From Amorphophallus konjac (taxonomy: Eukaryota > Streptophyta > Magnoliopsida > Alismatales > Araceae): a stretch of DNA of 64,000 nt. The stretch covers positions 125,030,886 through 125,094,885 of the forward strand of contig CM040126.1 in the NCBI GenBank assembly GCA_022559845.1. Direction: 5' to 3'. Shown piece by piece: positions 11,932 to 23,704 of this stretch (its first letter is position 1; every line of letters starts with the position of its first letter). The translations under genes and the position numbers were made by a program. The notes below the pieces were generated by a model, which had not been told where the DNA came from, made no database searches, and saw only the letters and a list, made by a program, of their open reading frames with translations.

Positions 11932-12884
11932 ATTGTGGCTGAGCGTGGGCAATGGCGGGAGATGCAAAGGACTATTCAGGGTTTGACTCAGGCTCCTCAG
12001 CAGGTAGCTCAAGGAGGAGCGAATCGTGGTGTTGGGGAGTTGCATCATGATTTTCATGGTCTCAATCCCCCTAGATTTAGTGAAACTTTGATGCCGATAA
12101 GGTGAAACATTGGATTAAGGAGATGGAGAGAATCTTTAGGGTAATGCAATGTTCGGACCAAGATAATGTCTTTTCAGCAACATTCCAATTAGAGATGGAT
12201 GTGAGGACTTGGTGGGAGTCAGTGGAAGCCACTTTGCGGAATGATCATGTAACTTGGGTGGAATTTTTGGAGTACTTTAATAATGAGTATTTTTTGGAGA
12301 GAGTTTGTGAGAGAAAAGTTGGGGAATTTACCTCCCTCAAGCAAAGGAGTATGTTGGTGGCGGAGTATGATGCCCAGTTCTCTAGATTGTCTCGCTACAT
12401 GCCTCATTTGATAGTAACTGAAAAGATGAAGGCCAAGAGGTTCTTGAATGGGTTAATGTTGCAATTCATACCCCAAATGGCCTCAATGGATATTCGATCT
12501 TATGCTGAGATGGTGAGAAGAGCTCAGCTATTAGAGGATGCCATGGAGTTGTCCGATAAGATCAACATAGGAATGGAGAAGAAGACGTTGGGTAATGGCA
12601 ATAAGAGGCCCAATGATGGTAATGGAGTTTCGAATGGCAAGAAGTATAAGAAGGAGAAGTGCAAGCATTGCGGGAATGATTGTCATCAATTCGAGAAGTG
12701 TCGCTGGAAGATCAGAGCATGTTTTTGTTGTGGGAGCTAGGAGCATACGGTAGCCAATTATCTCCTTCGTAAAGACCAACCTCCGTAGGTGAAGGATCAC
12801 AAGGAGGCATGATGTCAAGGACGGTTGTAAGCATTGAGAAGGGTCGAGCCTACTGCTGATGAAGTAGCTAGAGGTACCCCTTAA
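11932..12884 (+). pseudogene. gag: Degenerate gypsy gag, cassette 2
   Basis: Same capsid-plus-knuckle protein as cassette 1. The start position is again ATT. A one-base deletion around 12070-12100 shifts the frame, after which 212 codons are open (12102-12740), covering most of the capsid domain and a complete first knuckle (CKHCGNDCHQFEKC). The second knuckle keeps its cysteines (CFCCGS) but is cut by TAG at 12738. Cassette 3 carries the same stop at the same codon (26516), while cassette 1 has AAG there. The remaining frame to 12884 contains further stops. No pol. Confidence 0.85.
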
Positions 12885-13044
12885 CATTAGCCTAGTTTTC
12901 CTTCCCTTAGATTGCATATTGTTTGCTAGCATGCTTATGTGATCTTTTGTGGTGTTTGAGAAATAGGACTAGGTACCCCACTATTATTTTGGAAATGAAT
13001 GTCGTGTGAATTTGGAGTACCAAATTCTTTTAAGTGGGGGAGGG

Positions 13045-14010
13045 TGTAGCAACCCGATTTTTATAGGGTTAATTAAATGAGTGTAAAATTTAAAAAGGGT
13101 AAAACTTGAATTATTATAATGGTAAAAGTAATTATAAGAGAAGATAAATAAAAGAATTGGAAATAACTTTATTATGTATAATTAAGTCTTGATGTGCTAA
13201 AAGGCTAAATTAATCCCTAAAATTTGAAATTTCTAAAACCTTTATTTTAATGGGCTAAATTGGATTTAATCTAACCCTAATGGGCTAATAACTTCAACCA
13301 ATCCCCAATCCACTAAGAGGAGGACGAATCTAACCTAAACCCTAACCCTAATTCAAACTAGATAGGGTGGGGCAGCCCTAGATATAGATAGAAATCAAGA
13401 TTTTTGAAGTTCTTCCCTATCTAGGTTTCCTTGACCTAATTAGGACTCTTTAAGGTGTGAAATCTGATAAATAGGACCCCATAGCCTCCCTAGTCGACCT
13501 TAGATCGTGGGAGAAAGCTTTTACGCATGGGAGAATAGATCTAGGAGGAGAATTTGTGGGCTTTTCTTTGTGTTTTGTGGAGTCATCGTTCTTCGTCCTC
13601 TTCTTCCTAATCCAGCTCAAAGGTAGGTGATCTCTAGGGCTAAACCTTCAATTAATGATTCAAACAAATGCATCCGCATGTCCCCTATCCTCTTGCATCA
13701 TTTTCCCCATTTTTAGGGGCTATATTGCACGAATATCATGAATCATGGGATGATTATCGCCATTTTAGGGTTCTTCTATCGGAATGGTTCTCTGTTCGTA
13801 GTCGCGGCCCCTACAGGAACGGTGCCTCTGAACACGGTGGGCTGATAGACCGTGACCTAAAATTTGAAAATTTATTTTAATTAATATTCCTATTAAGATC
13901 GTGGTGTCTCCGCTGATCACGTTCTTGAGAGTTGCGGCGCCCCTGACGATCGTGTTCTGGATCGGGTTCCCAGGAACCCTAGTGCCTAGTCCAGCATGAT
14001 AAGTGAGTGT
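13045..14010 (+). mobile_element. LTR-C, left part
   Basis: First 966 bases of LTR-C, starting TGTAGCAACCCG after the polypurine tract and cut at 14010 by the minus-strand copia insertion. It contains the telomere-like run AAACCCTAACCCTAA at 13337-13351 and a degenerate TATA (GATAAATAGG near 13466). The LTR resumes at 23705. Confidence 0.9.
14006..14010. repeat. Target-site duplication of the copia insertion (left copy)
   Basis: AGTGT here is repeated at 23705-23709 on the other side of the element: a perfect 5-bp duplication typical of copia integration. It also shows that LTR-C was intact when hit. Confidence 0.95.
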
Positions 14011-15044
14011 TGTTGGGTTCGATGCTAGTATTCAGAGGGGGGGTGAATGAATATGGCCTATAAAAATTTCACCCAATTGACATATTAGGCTCACTAACTA
14101 TTTAGAAAGCTAACTAGACAGATTTATCAAATCTGGAAGACTAATTAGCAGATGCGGAATTAAACAAACAGATAGTGAGCACTATAACAAGACAAGTTAG
14201 ATAAACTATAGCTCAATTAGAATTTCGCTCACTCAACAGATTAAACACTTAGAACAAAATCTGATCAAGTCATCTAATGAACATGTGATCAACCACTTGG
14301 AGCGCCCCTATGCAAACATCTAGCGGAAGCAAACCATAAGCAATCAAACCACAATGCAAGAGGGGTTTTTAGGTGGTTCGGTCCAGCAGACCTACATCCA
14401 CCCCACACTCAACCCGAGTGTGGCTTCACTAATAGTTGGGAACACAGCTTGCCAACAACCGCCAGGCAACACAGCTTGCCGTCCGAGGAATCCTCCTCGC
14501 CCCGCTGAGCAACACAGCTTGCTGTCCAGTGGAGTCCTCCACTGCAAACCGCTGGGCTATACAGCTTAGCCGTCCAGAGGCAGCACCCCTGCAATCCGCT
14601 GACTAACAGCTTGAAGGAAAGTGTAAAAATGGAAATAAAAGAAAGGATGAACAGCAATCGAAAGCTGTAAACGTAAAGCACAATATGGCTCACAAGGAGC
14701 TGGATGGCCTGGATTTGATCCACGGTCCATCAAGACCAGATCTCCCTCGATCTCACTCTCTTTCTTCACACTCTCTCTTTCTCTTTCTTCTCTGCTGCAC
14801 TTCTCTTCTTCTCTCGATCTCTGCTCTCCTTTTCTCTCTTTCTCTTTTCTTTTTCTTCTTCTGCTCGAGCTCTCTCGCTCACTCTCTATCTCTCTTTCTT
14901 TCTCTTCTGCTCTCCTAATCTCTCACTCTCTGCTCTTCTCTTCTCTCTCTTTTTCTTCTTTTTCTCACACTCTCAGATTTCTTCACTAGAGAGCTTTTTC
15001 TTCTTCTGTGGAGAGTTCACTCTTTTCGAGAGGATGATGGGGTG

Positions 15045-15054
15045 CTTTTATATC
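15045..15054 (-). promoter_or_regulatory. Probable TATA box of the gag-only copia LTR
   Basis: GATATAAAAG on the minus strand, between the motif array upstream and the GA-rich leader downstream. The same site in the other LTR is 22177-22186, which would drive the element. Confidence 0.65.
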
Positions 15055-15599
15055 AGAAACAGAGCCTCCGAAGGTTGAGTAGAAAATGCCCTAGTGACCA
15101 CTGATTGGTCCACTTGGCAGGGTAGCACCCCTTATCTAACACGTGTCAGCATCCTGCCCCTTTTTCCCATCGGATCACATGCCCCCTCATTAGTACGCTC
15201 AGCAACTGGAGTCAGGTGGCGTCAACCCACTTGCTCCACAGAGTTGACGCAGCCTTCAAAGATATTCTACCAGCAGAACTCAAGTTTGCTACGTTGACGC
15301 TTCCAACCCATGGCGTTGACGTATTGATGCGTTCCAGTGAGCAACCAGCCTAGCCCTATTGACCGTTGCGTCGACGCTGCTCCACTGCTGTGTTGACGCA
15401 TTGAGGACAGCCAGAGACAAGTCACCCCTTTCTTGAACTACTGCGTCGACGCTGCTAGCCCATAGCGTTGACGCAGTGGTGTTTCAGCAGCTAATACTTC
15501 TACTAGTATACTTGCTGCATGGACGCTGTGGTCATTCTGCGTTAACCCTGCACACACAAAAATCTTATAATCATATCATAGAACAAGTGGTTATTTAAA

Positions 15600-16285
15600 T
15601 CTTATAACACTGAGTGTATATACACTGAAACAGCAAATGAGCAAGTATGTACACTGAGAGACTGTATAGACTTGGACGTCTTCTTGTGAGCTCAGTGTAT
15701 ATACGTTCCAATGACTAGACTTCAGGAGATGAAGACCAATGTGCAGACATGAGCTAGTACAGACTTGATCAAGAAACTGGCTGTACAGACTTCAACATAG
15801 CTGCGATGTACAGGCTTTGACAAAGCAGCATTGTACATACTTGAAAGTTCAAGGCCACGATGTATAGACTTTCAAAGAGGAAGCATTGTGTAGACTTGGG
15901 AAGTCTAAGCCAGTGTACAGACTCTGCCTCAGCAATGAAAGGGCAACACGGATGTACAGAGTTGGCCAAACACTTGAAGATAGGCTGTACAGACTTGAAA
16001 CTTAATGCAAAGGCTAATGTACAGACTTCTAAATGCTGATGCGTTGTATAGACATTCATGAGACGCTAACAGAGACGGACGGATGCATATACTTGAACTT
16101 GAATGCATGAACAGTCTGTATAGACTTCACCCAGACACTGCATAACACTATGATGCAATGTACAGACTTAACTGAACAGGATGTGCAGACTTTGGCTGTA
16201 CAGACTTTCAAAAGAGAACTTAACGCTGTACAGACTTGAGGCTTTGAACGTTGAAGGCACAAGACGATGTACAGACTCAGATACT
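15600..16285 (-). repeat. Array of AAGTCTRTACATTG motifs in U3 (minus strand)
   Basis: About two dozen copies, seen on the plus strand as complements such as CAATGTACAGACTT and TGTATAGACTT. The sense orientation relative to the element is the same as in families 1 and 3. The right LTR has the matching array at about 22740-23412. Confidence 0.9.
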
Positions 16286-16317
16286 AGACCAATGTATGAA
16301 TTAAAGCAAGAGCTCTT

Positions 16318-16445
16318 TCAAAACGATTTCAATGCGTCAACGCATTGAGTCCACTGCGTCGACGCACTAGTTGACACATTTTATAGACCAGCTCTGGGAC
16401 AGACCAGTGAGTTGACGCAATGATCCCATGCGTCAACGCATCATG
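16318..16445. repeat. Cluster of GCGTCAACGC and GCGTCGACGC palindromes
   Basis: Repeated near-palindromes such as TGCGTCAACGCA and TGCGTCGACGCA, also spread over 15210-15500 and again in the right LTR (22350-22620, 23460-23580). They lie on both sides of the motif array and between it and the TATA box, all within U3. Confidence 0.75.
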
Positions 16446-16572
16446 CAATACTCATGCAAACTCATGCATTCAATGCTGTATATCAGTTATAAACAATCAT
16501 TCAATATGGTGACTCATTCATGTTGCTATCATTAAAACTCCACATCATCAACAAAGCACAAGGGGCACAACA

Positions 16573-18974
16573 ATCTCCCCCTTTTTGATGATGGTAACAT
16601 GATGAGTCCCACTGACTCGTCAAACTATTCTCCCCCTTTGACATGATCAAAAAGAAGGGAAATGGTTTGAGAGACAAATGCAGCATACAAACACAGCACA
16701 TAAATTCAGAGAATGAGTCATGGTTCATTAAAATGAAGTTCTCTCTTATGACAATGAAACAGCTCTCCCCCTATCAACATGCATGATTGACTACTCTCCC
16801 CTTAACTGTAGATAAACCATAACACCCCCTGAAGCATAGGAATGGACTCAGGTTAACCAATAAATCAATCTGAAATCTGCTATTACAAAGAATCTGAATT
16901 TTGGTGAAAAGACCACAGAATCAGAATTTGTTGCAGAACAAGATGGAAGATTCCAACAGTGTGGAGAAGAGTACATCTTAGGAGTCAATCAACTGATAGT
17001 GTAGCCAAGCGGTGGGTTGAGAAATAGTCAAAGCACAATACATCTCAAGGAATCAATCAATAGCAAGATGTTAATCAGGCTGACTGAAAAGAATCTGATC
17101 ATGAGAGATTTTAAAGCATCCATCACAACAATAAGTCTTAAGAAGATTAGACTCTTCTATCATAAGGGGTTATGAATTTGCAGCTTAACCAATCTGATTT
17201 AATTTTTATGTATACCAAATTTGCCAAATTAAACTCAATACTCATATCTGAATCCAAGTTTTAATAAAAGTGAACCAAATAGTCAGAAAACACTAAAAAA
17301 CAATCATCTTTTATCTTACACATATGATCTCAATAGCACCTTTGAAAAATACACAGGTTAGTACTGAAGTTAAACACTTTTTTCACGAACATGAGTTGAC
17401 AGATTTTTGAAGATAATTTTATTTGAAGCACATTATATTTTTTCTGAGCAATTTAAGTTGATCAACACCTTTTTACATGAGGCACAACAAGTCTCAGTTG
17501 AAGTGACCCAGTTACTCAGTGTGATAACTGGCATTGCCTCTCACTTTGAGAGCAGAGTTAGCAATATGAGTGTCTTTTTACATGAGAAGACACCTTTATC
17601 AGAGGCCAGACTCCTCAGCTACTCAACACAAATAAGCTATTGCTCTGTCAGGTTTTGTTTCACTAAATTTTTATCAGAGATAACTATGGCACCTCATGAC
17701 ATGAGTTACTTTATTTCATTGATAAAGAACTCAGTTTTCTCAGTGACCGAGTCATTGCTCTGACTTCACAATTTTTTCATTTAGTCAACATTTTTCAAAT
17801 AACAACGATACACACTCTATGTATCTTAACCAAAGTAGCTCTGAAATCAAATTTTCAGATATCTGATGAGAAAGTCTAAGGTTTACATGACACATATGGT
17901 TAAAGTTTATTAAACCTTATCATTCAGATACTTTCAATTCATTTAAGTACAAATATGAGAATACATTAATCTTGTATCAGTCTGATTCAGCCATAATTCT
18001 TAAACCTGTATGATAGAAATTTCTACAATGTTCTCAGACTGAATTGCATGACATGCAGCATAAGTTCCTCAGATCAGAACAATGAATTCAGCAACCAACA
18101 ATCAATAGTTGAAGTAGATCAGTCACATCAGCTGAGAAGAATGTGACAGGTGAGTATAAGCTGGTGCAAGAGTGAATCAGGAATAGAGAAGAGCATCAGA
18201 AGAGATTTTAATCATCAGACAGTAGCTGAGTCTGGAATACGGACTGATCAGCTATTTTAGAGATACCAACAGAGAATTCAGTTGAATAGCGCATAGTCAA
18301 GAGAATGAATCAGGTTACTTAAACAGATGGAGTTCATGAGGTGAAGAAGATATGAAATAGGAATGCTCCCCCTATCTAAGTGCAGTGTATTTCTTTTTAG
18401 ATTTTTCAGAATTTTATGATATGCACTATCCTACATATGCAGTATGCAACAATTCTAACAAGGAGAGCATGATGATCAATCAACAGCAAACAAGCTCCCC
18501 CTGACAAAATGCATGATGTGCAATGAATCATTTCTTTTCGAATATTATTTTCTTCAAATTTATGATATGCAATACACTGCTCTATATGAAAACTAGACCC
18601 ATGGTACTAGGCAGAGGACTCGGTCCAAGGACCACCTCACACATGGCAGTAGCATCCAGACATACTCCATATGCCCTTCAGCACTGTTCCATTTAATATA
18701 CCATGATGGTCATGCAAATGACATATGCAGTGCAAAGCAATCTCATTTATTTAGTGCAAACAACAGCATGAGAAGAGCATCAAAAATCAACCAAGCAAAA
18801 TAACAATTTCAGATAATGAAATTAAAACAGACAAATCAGTATTTTTCAAGTTATGAGATTTAACCAGAGTTCAGAACTAACCTGAGATGTAGAATTCTGG
18901 GGCTTCCTTTTTGAGTGCCTTGGCTAAATTACCCCTTTTATTTCTCTCACCAAGGCACACCTGCAACATATCAA
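16573..18974 (-). other. Long 3' non-coding internal region of the gag-only copia element
   Basis: About 2.4 kb between the gag stop and the 3' LTR with no supported protein. On the minus strand it holds repeated purine runs AGGGGGAG (near 16630, 16765, 18365 and 18495) and the terminal polypurine tract CATCAAAAAGGGGGAGAT (16573-16590). The last part resembles 1130-1298, showing a conserved 3' region in families 1 and 2. A 118-codon plus-strand frame at 17407-17763 is antisense to the element and not supported. Confidence 0.75.
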
Positions 18975-20957
18975 TCAATATGATCTTGCAGGAACCCAAG
19001 CTGCCTTGGGTCCTGTATGAGCCCTAACAGGTGATCTGACTGGTCTCTTAATAGAATTATCATCATAGCCCATCAACTTATAGCTGGACAAGGAATATCC
19101 AAATTGACCAGACTTACCATGATAACTAACAGAATTTAAGTTCCTTTTAAATTCATGTGCATGAACGTCAAAATTTCTGTTGTGTGCATGGGCATTTTGT
19201 TTTCTGAACTTTGCCACCCAGCACTCAGAGGCTTTGTGGCCAGGTCTTCCACAATTAAAACAAGAAAATTTCACAAATTGTTTTGCATGGAATTTGACAG
19301 CATGGGGGTTAATATGATTCTTTTGAACATGCCAACAATCCTTGACTGTGTGGCCATGTTTTCCACATTCAAAACATGAAGAATTCATTCTGTCAAGATT
19401 CTTATAGAATGCATGTCTTTTTACAGGGATTATAGCAGTTTTGGAGTTAATTGTTCTTCCCTTAGCATGCCAACAATTTGCAGCAATATGGCCCAATTTG
19501 TTACAGTAAAAGCAATGAAGTTTCTTTTTCAGATATGCATGATTCCTATCATGAAGCTCTTTAGCATTCAGATCATCTTGCTTCTTTAATCTACAATCAT
19601 GCATAAAGAGGCCAATTCTATGACAATAAAAGCATTGAATTCTCTTATTTTGATCATGAGAAGGTTTCTTCGATTTAGAATTCCTAGCATGAATTCTATC
19701 TGATTTCAGTTCATCCTCTCTCATGACAAAGCAATCATCCATCTCATGGTCAGATTTACCACAGTAGAAACATTTCACATTCTTTCTTTTAACATGAGAC
19801 AGTTTGGCCTGAGAAATTTCAGCATACAAATTTTTATTCTGTTTTGTTTTCTTTTGTTTTTCTATCTGATTCACAGGCAGACATGAAGGAGAAGCTGAAG
19901 TGCTAGCTAACTCAGAGCTACGCACAAAGGTTGTATACATTCTTTTTCTCTCTTCCTGTTTACTGCCTCCATCAGAGACTTTCTTCTTAGAAGCAGCCTT
20001 TGAAATTTCTTTGTTTTTAAATGACTCAGACAGGGAATTGTTCAATTCAGTGATTTCATTTTTGAGAGAGGAAATGAGAAATTCAGAATCTGTGATCTTT
20101 TCATTAAGTAAGACATTAATGGCTTTGTAGCTATCAATCTCTTCTATTAATGCAGTCACTCTCTCACGTTCATTTTCAATTGAACTTTTCCCTCTTTCAA
20201 ACATTAAGAGTCTCTCAGACATAGCAAAATTAAGCAGCTTCAGTTCTTCATTCTCCTTTCTAGTTTGTTCATTCTGAACTAGTTCATTAGTTAAGATTTG
20301 ATCATTTCCTAATGAATTCAGCTTATCTTCAAGTTCAGAAATCTTGGCAGTGAGTTCATGATTTTTATTTTCCAGAACAGAACTTTGTTCCTTACTCACA
20401 TTCAGATTAGCTAAGCACATTTCATGAGATTTTCTCAGATCTTGACATTTTTCACAATGAGCATTCGAATTAATCTGATCACATTTCTTTTTCAGCTTTC
20501 TATTCTCAGATTTTAGTTTCTTGGATACTTTGAACAAATCTTCATACATCACTATCAATTCATCAAAGGAGTATCCATTTGATTCAGAGCTTACCTGAGA
20601 TGAGATGTCATCTTCATCATCCCGATTGGCCATCAAGCAGCTATCACCTTGCTGATTATGCGCAGAAACAACTCTGTCATATATTTCCTTTCCAGATGTG
20701 CACCTGAGAGCAAAAGGGTACATATCAGTGTTGATTGCAGCTCTTAAGATGTTAAGGATTATGACATTGTCACGGTTCTTTATACTGTCCTCTTTAGACC
20801 ACTTGGTCTCATCATGAGGCAGTTTGTATGGGCCTTTAGATAGTAGCCTCCATAGTTTGGGATATATGGAGTCTACGTACACACATAGGCCTCCTAGCCA
20901 ACTATCAAAGTTAGAACCATCATAAATCGGAGGTTGACCCATTTGAGTAAGAGGCAA
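18975..20957 (-). CDS. gag: GAG protein with five-knuckle zinc array, gag-only copia element
   Basis: 660 codons, uninterrupted. Residues 9-100 resemble the start of the copia GAG (UBN2-type: YDGSNFDSW, KGPYKLP) but the second half of that domain, present in the gag at 53249, is missing. Residues about 130-315 are charged and heptad-like, a probable coiled coil. A basic linker follows, then knuckles at C396-C409, C442-C455, C482-C495, C528-C541 and C566-C579. Four fit CX2CX4HX4C; the second has leucine at the histidine position. The C-terminus (GPKAAWVPARS) resembles the GAG-protease junction of related elements, so pol appears to have been lost just after it. Likely role: RNA binding and particle assembly. 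The ATG at 20957 is the first in frame, about 170 bases inside the 5' LTR. An intact frame in a young element suggests selection, though recent age alone could explain it. Confidence 0.85.
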   Translation of the reverse strand: MPLTQMGQPPIYDGSNFDSWLGGLCVYVDSIYPKLWRLLSKGPYKLPHDETKWSKEDSIKNRDNVIILNILRAAINTDMYPFALRCTSGKEIYDRVVSAHNQQGDSCLMANRDDEDDISSQVSSESNGYSFDELIVMYEDLFKVSKKLKSENRKLKKKCDQINSNAHCEKCQDLRKSHEMCLANLNVSKEQSSVLENKNHELTAKISELEDKLNSLGNDQILTNELVQNEQTRKENEELKLLNFAMSERLLMFERGKSSIENERERVTALIEEIDSYKAINVLLNEKITDSEFLISSLKNEITELNNSLSESFKNKEISKAASKKKVSDGGSKQEERKRMYTTFVRSSELASTSASPSCLPVNQIEKQKKTKQNKNLYAEISQAKLSHVKRKNVKCFYCGKSDHEMDDCFVMREDELKSDRIHARNSKSKKPSHDQNKRIQCFYCHRIGLFMHDCRLKKQDDLNAKELHDRNHAYLKKKLHCFYCNKLGHIAANCWHAKGRTINSKTAIIPVKRHAFYKNLDRMNSSCFECGKHGHTVKDCWHVQKNHINPHAVKFHAKQFVKFSCFNCGRPGHKASECWVAKFRKQNAHAHNRNFDVHAHEFKRNLNSVSYHGKSGQFGYSLSSYKLMGYDDNSIKRPVRSPVRAHTGPKAAWVPARSY

Positions 20958-21128
20958 CCAGATTCAGCGCAGTAGACCAGATGACAGGGAATGCAGCAGA
21001 ACCAGATGAGCAAAGCAATGCACAAGTCGATGAAACAAAATACCGAGCACTGAAAACACACTCTGAGATGCACCAAGGACTAGCAGGATCCTCTGCAGAT
21101 TGTTAGATCTGTTTAGTCAGAGACCCGC

Positions 21129-21140
21129 TCTGATACCAAT
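21129..21140 (-). other. Primer-binding site of the gag-only copia element
   Basis: The plus strand reads TCTGATACCAAT next to the LTR. The complement ATTGGTATCAGA is the initiator tRNA-Met type site used by most plant copia elements. Confidence 0.85.
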
Positions 21141-23704
21141 TGTTGGGTTCGGTGCTAGTATTCAGAGGGGGGGTGAATGAATATGGCCTATAAAAATTTC
21201 ACCCAATTGACATATTAGGCTCACTAACTATTTAAAAAGCTAACTAGACAGATTTATCAAATCTGGAAGACTAATTAGCAGATGCGGAATTAAACAAACA
21301 GATAGTGAGCACTCTAACAAGACAAGTTAGACAAACTATAGCTCAATTAGAATTTCGCTCACTCAACAGATTAAACACTTAGAACAAAATCTGATCAAGT
21401 CATCTAATGAACCTGTGATCAACCACTTGGAGCGCCCCTATGCAAACATCTAGCGGAAGCAAACCATAAGCAATCAAACCACAATACAAGAGGGGTTTTT
21501 AGGTGGTTCGGTCCAGCAGACCTACATCAACCCCACACTCAACCCGAGTGTGGCTTCACTAACAGCTGGGCAACACAGCTTGCCAACAACCGCTGGGCAA
21601 CACAGCTTGCCGTCCGAGGAATCCTCCTCGCCCCGCTGAGCAACATAGCCTGCTGTCCAGTGGAGTCCTCCACTGCAAACCGCTGGGCTATACAGCTTAG
21701 CTGTCCAGAGACAGCACCCCTGCAATCCGCTGACTAACAGCTTGAAGGAAAGTGTAAAAATGGAAATAAAAGAAAGGATGAACAGCAATCGGAAAGCTGT
21801 AAACGTAAAGCACAATATGGCTCACAAGGAGCTGGATGGCCTGGATTTGATCCACGGTCCATCAAGACCAGATCTCCCTCGATCTCACTCTCTTTCTTCA
21901 CACTCTCTCTTTCTCTTTCTTCTCTGCTGCACTTCTCTTCTTCTCTCGATCTCTGCTCTCCTTTTCTCTCTTTCTCTTTTCTTTTTCTTCTTCTGCTCGA
22001 GCTCTCTCGCTCACTCTCTATCTCTCTTTCTTTCTCTTCTGCTCTCCTAATCTCTCACTCTCTGCTCTTCTCTTCTCTCTTTTTTTCTTCTTTTTCTCAC
22101 ACTCTCAGATTTCTTCACTGGAGAGCTTGTTCTTCTTCTGTGGAGAGTTCACTCTTTTCGAGAGGATGATGGGGTGCTTTTATATCAGAAACAGAGCCTC
22201 CGAAGGTTGAGTAGAAAATGTCCTAGTGACCACTGATTGGTCCACTTGGCAGGGTAGCACCCCTTATCTAACACGTGTCAGCATCCTGCCCCTTTTTCCC
22301 ATCGGATCACGTGCCCCCTCATTAGTACGCTCAGCAACTGGAGTCAGGTGGCGTCAACCCACTTGCTCCACAGAGTTGACGCAGCCTTCAAAGATATTCT
22401 ACCAGCAGAACTCAAGTCTGCTGCGTTGACGCTTCCAACCCATGGCGTTGACGTATTGATGCGTTCCAGTGAGCAACCAGCCTAGCCCTATTGACAGTTG
22501 CGTCGACGCTGCTCCACTGCTGCATTGACGCATTGAGGACAGCCAGAGACAAGTCACCCCTTTCTTGAACTGCTGCGTCAACGCTGCTAGCCCATAGCGT
22601 TGACGCAGTGGTGTTTCAGCAGCTAATACTTCTACTAGTATACTTGCTGCATGGACGCTGTGGTCATTCTGCGTTAACCCTGCACACACAAAAATCTTAT
22701 AATCATATCATAGAACAAGTGGTTATTTAAATCTTATAACACTGAGTGTATATACACGGAAACAGCAAATGGGCAAGTATGTACACTGAGAGAGTGTATA
22801 GACTTGGACATCTTCTTATGAGCTCAGTGTATATACTTTCCAATGACTAGACTTCAGGAGATGAAGACCAATGTGCAGACATGAGCTAGTACAGACTTGA
22901 TCAAGAAACTGGCTGTACAGACTTCAACATAGCTGCGATGTACAGGCTTTGACAAAGCAGCATTGTACATACTTGAAAGTTCAAGGCCACGATGTATAGA
23001 CTTTCAAAGAGGAAGCATTGTGTAGACTTGGGAAGTCTAAGCCAGTGTACAGACTCTGCCTCAGCAATGAAAGGGCAACACGGATGTACAGAGTTGGCCA
23101 AACACTTGAAGATATGCTGTACAGACTTGAAACTTAATGCAAAGGCTAATGTACAGACTTCTAAATGCTGATGCGTTGTATAGACGTTCATGAGACGCAA
23201 ACAGAGATGGACGGATGCATATACTTGAACTTGAATGCATGAACAGTCTGTATAGACTTCACCCAGACACTGCATAACACTATGATGCAATGTACAGACT
23301 TAACTGAACAGGATGTGCAGACTTTGGCTGTACAGACTTTCAAAAGAGAACTTAACGCTGTACAGACTTGAGGCTTTGAACGTTGAAGGCACAAGACGAT
23401 GTACAGACTCAGATACTAGACCAATGTATGAATTAAAGCAAGAGCTCTTTCAAAACGATTCCAATGCGTCAACGCATTGAGTCCACTGCGTCGACGCACC
23501 AGTTGACACATTTTATAGACCAGCTCTGGGACAGACCAGTGAGTTGACGCAATGATCCCATGCGTCAACGCATCATGCAATACTCATGCAAACTCATGCA
23601 TTCAATGCTGTATATCAGTTATAAACAATCATTCAATATGGTGACTCAGTCATGTTGCTATCATTAAAACTCCACATCATCAACAAAGCACAAGGGGCAC
23701 AACA
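21141..23704 (-). mobile_element. 5' LTR of the gag-only copia element
   Basis: Right copy, nearly identical to 14011-16572. Contains the motif array (22740-23412), TATA (22177-22186), GA leader (plus-strand CT tract 21887-22110) and stem-loops (21530-21735). This copy would drive transcription of gag leftward. Confidence 0.9.

Larger units (their letters stand above)
14011..16572 (-). mobile_element. 3' LTR of the gag-only copia element
   Basis: Left copy (3' end on the element's own strand). Reading on the minus strand it has TGCGTYGACGCA-like palindromes, the motif array (15600-16285 in plus coordinates), a second palindrome cluster (about 15210-15500), a TATA box (15045-15054), a GA-rich leader (plus-strand CT tract 14755-14980), stem-loops (14400-14600), a conserved block near 14364-14400 and an end segment with the complement of TTCACCCCCCTCTG. 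Confidence 0.9.
14011..23704 (-). mobile_element. Complete gag-only SIRE-related copia element (family 2)
   Basis: A 9.69-kb minus-strand element with two LTRs of 2562 and 2564 bases that differ at about one to two percent of sites by eye, TGTTG...CAACA ends, a primer-binding site complement next to the right LTR, a polypurine tract next to the left one, and a perfect target duplication. The only long open frame is gag (18975-20957). Protease, integrase, reverse transcriptase and RNase H are absent, so pol must be supplied in trans if it moves. LTR architecture and motif array tie it to the autonomous type at 50333-63171. The near-identical LTRs indicate one of the youngest insertions in the window. 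Confidence 0.9.

Noticed and set aside
14685..14918. Frames rich in S, L and F in the CT tract of the copia LTR (also 21742-22050)
   Set aside because: Low-complexity CT repeat, antisense to the GA-rich leader of the element.
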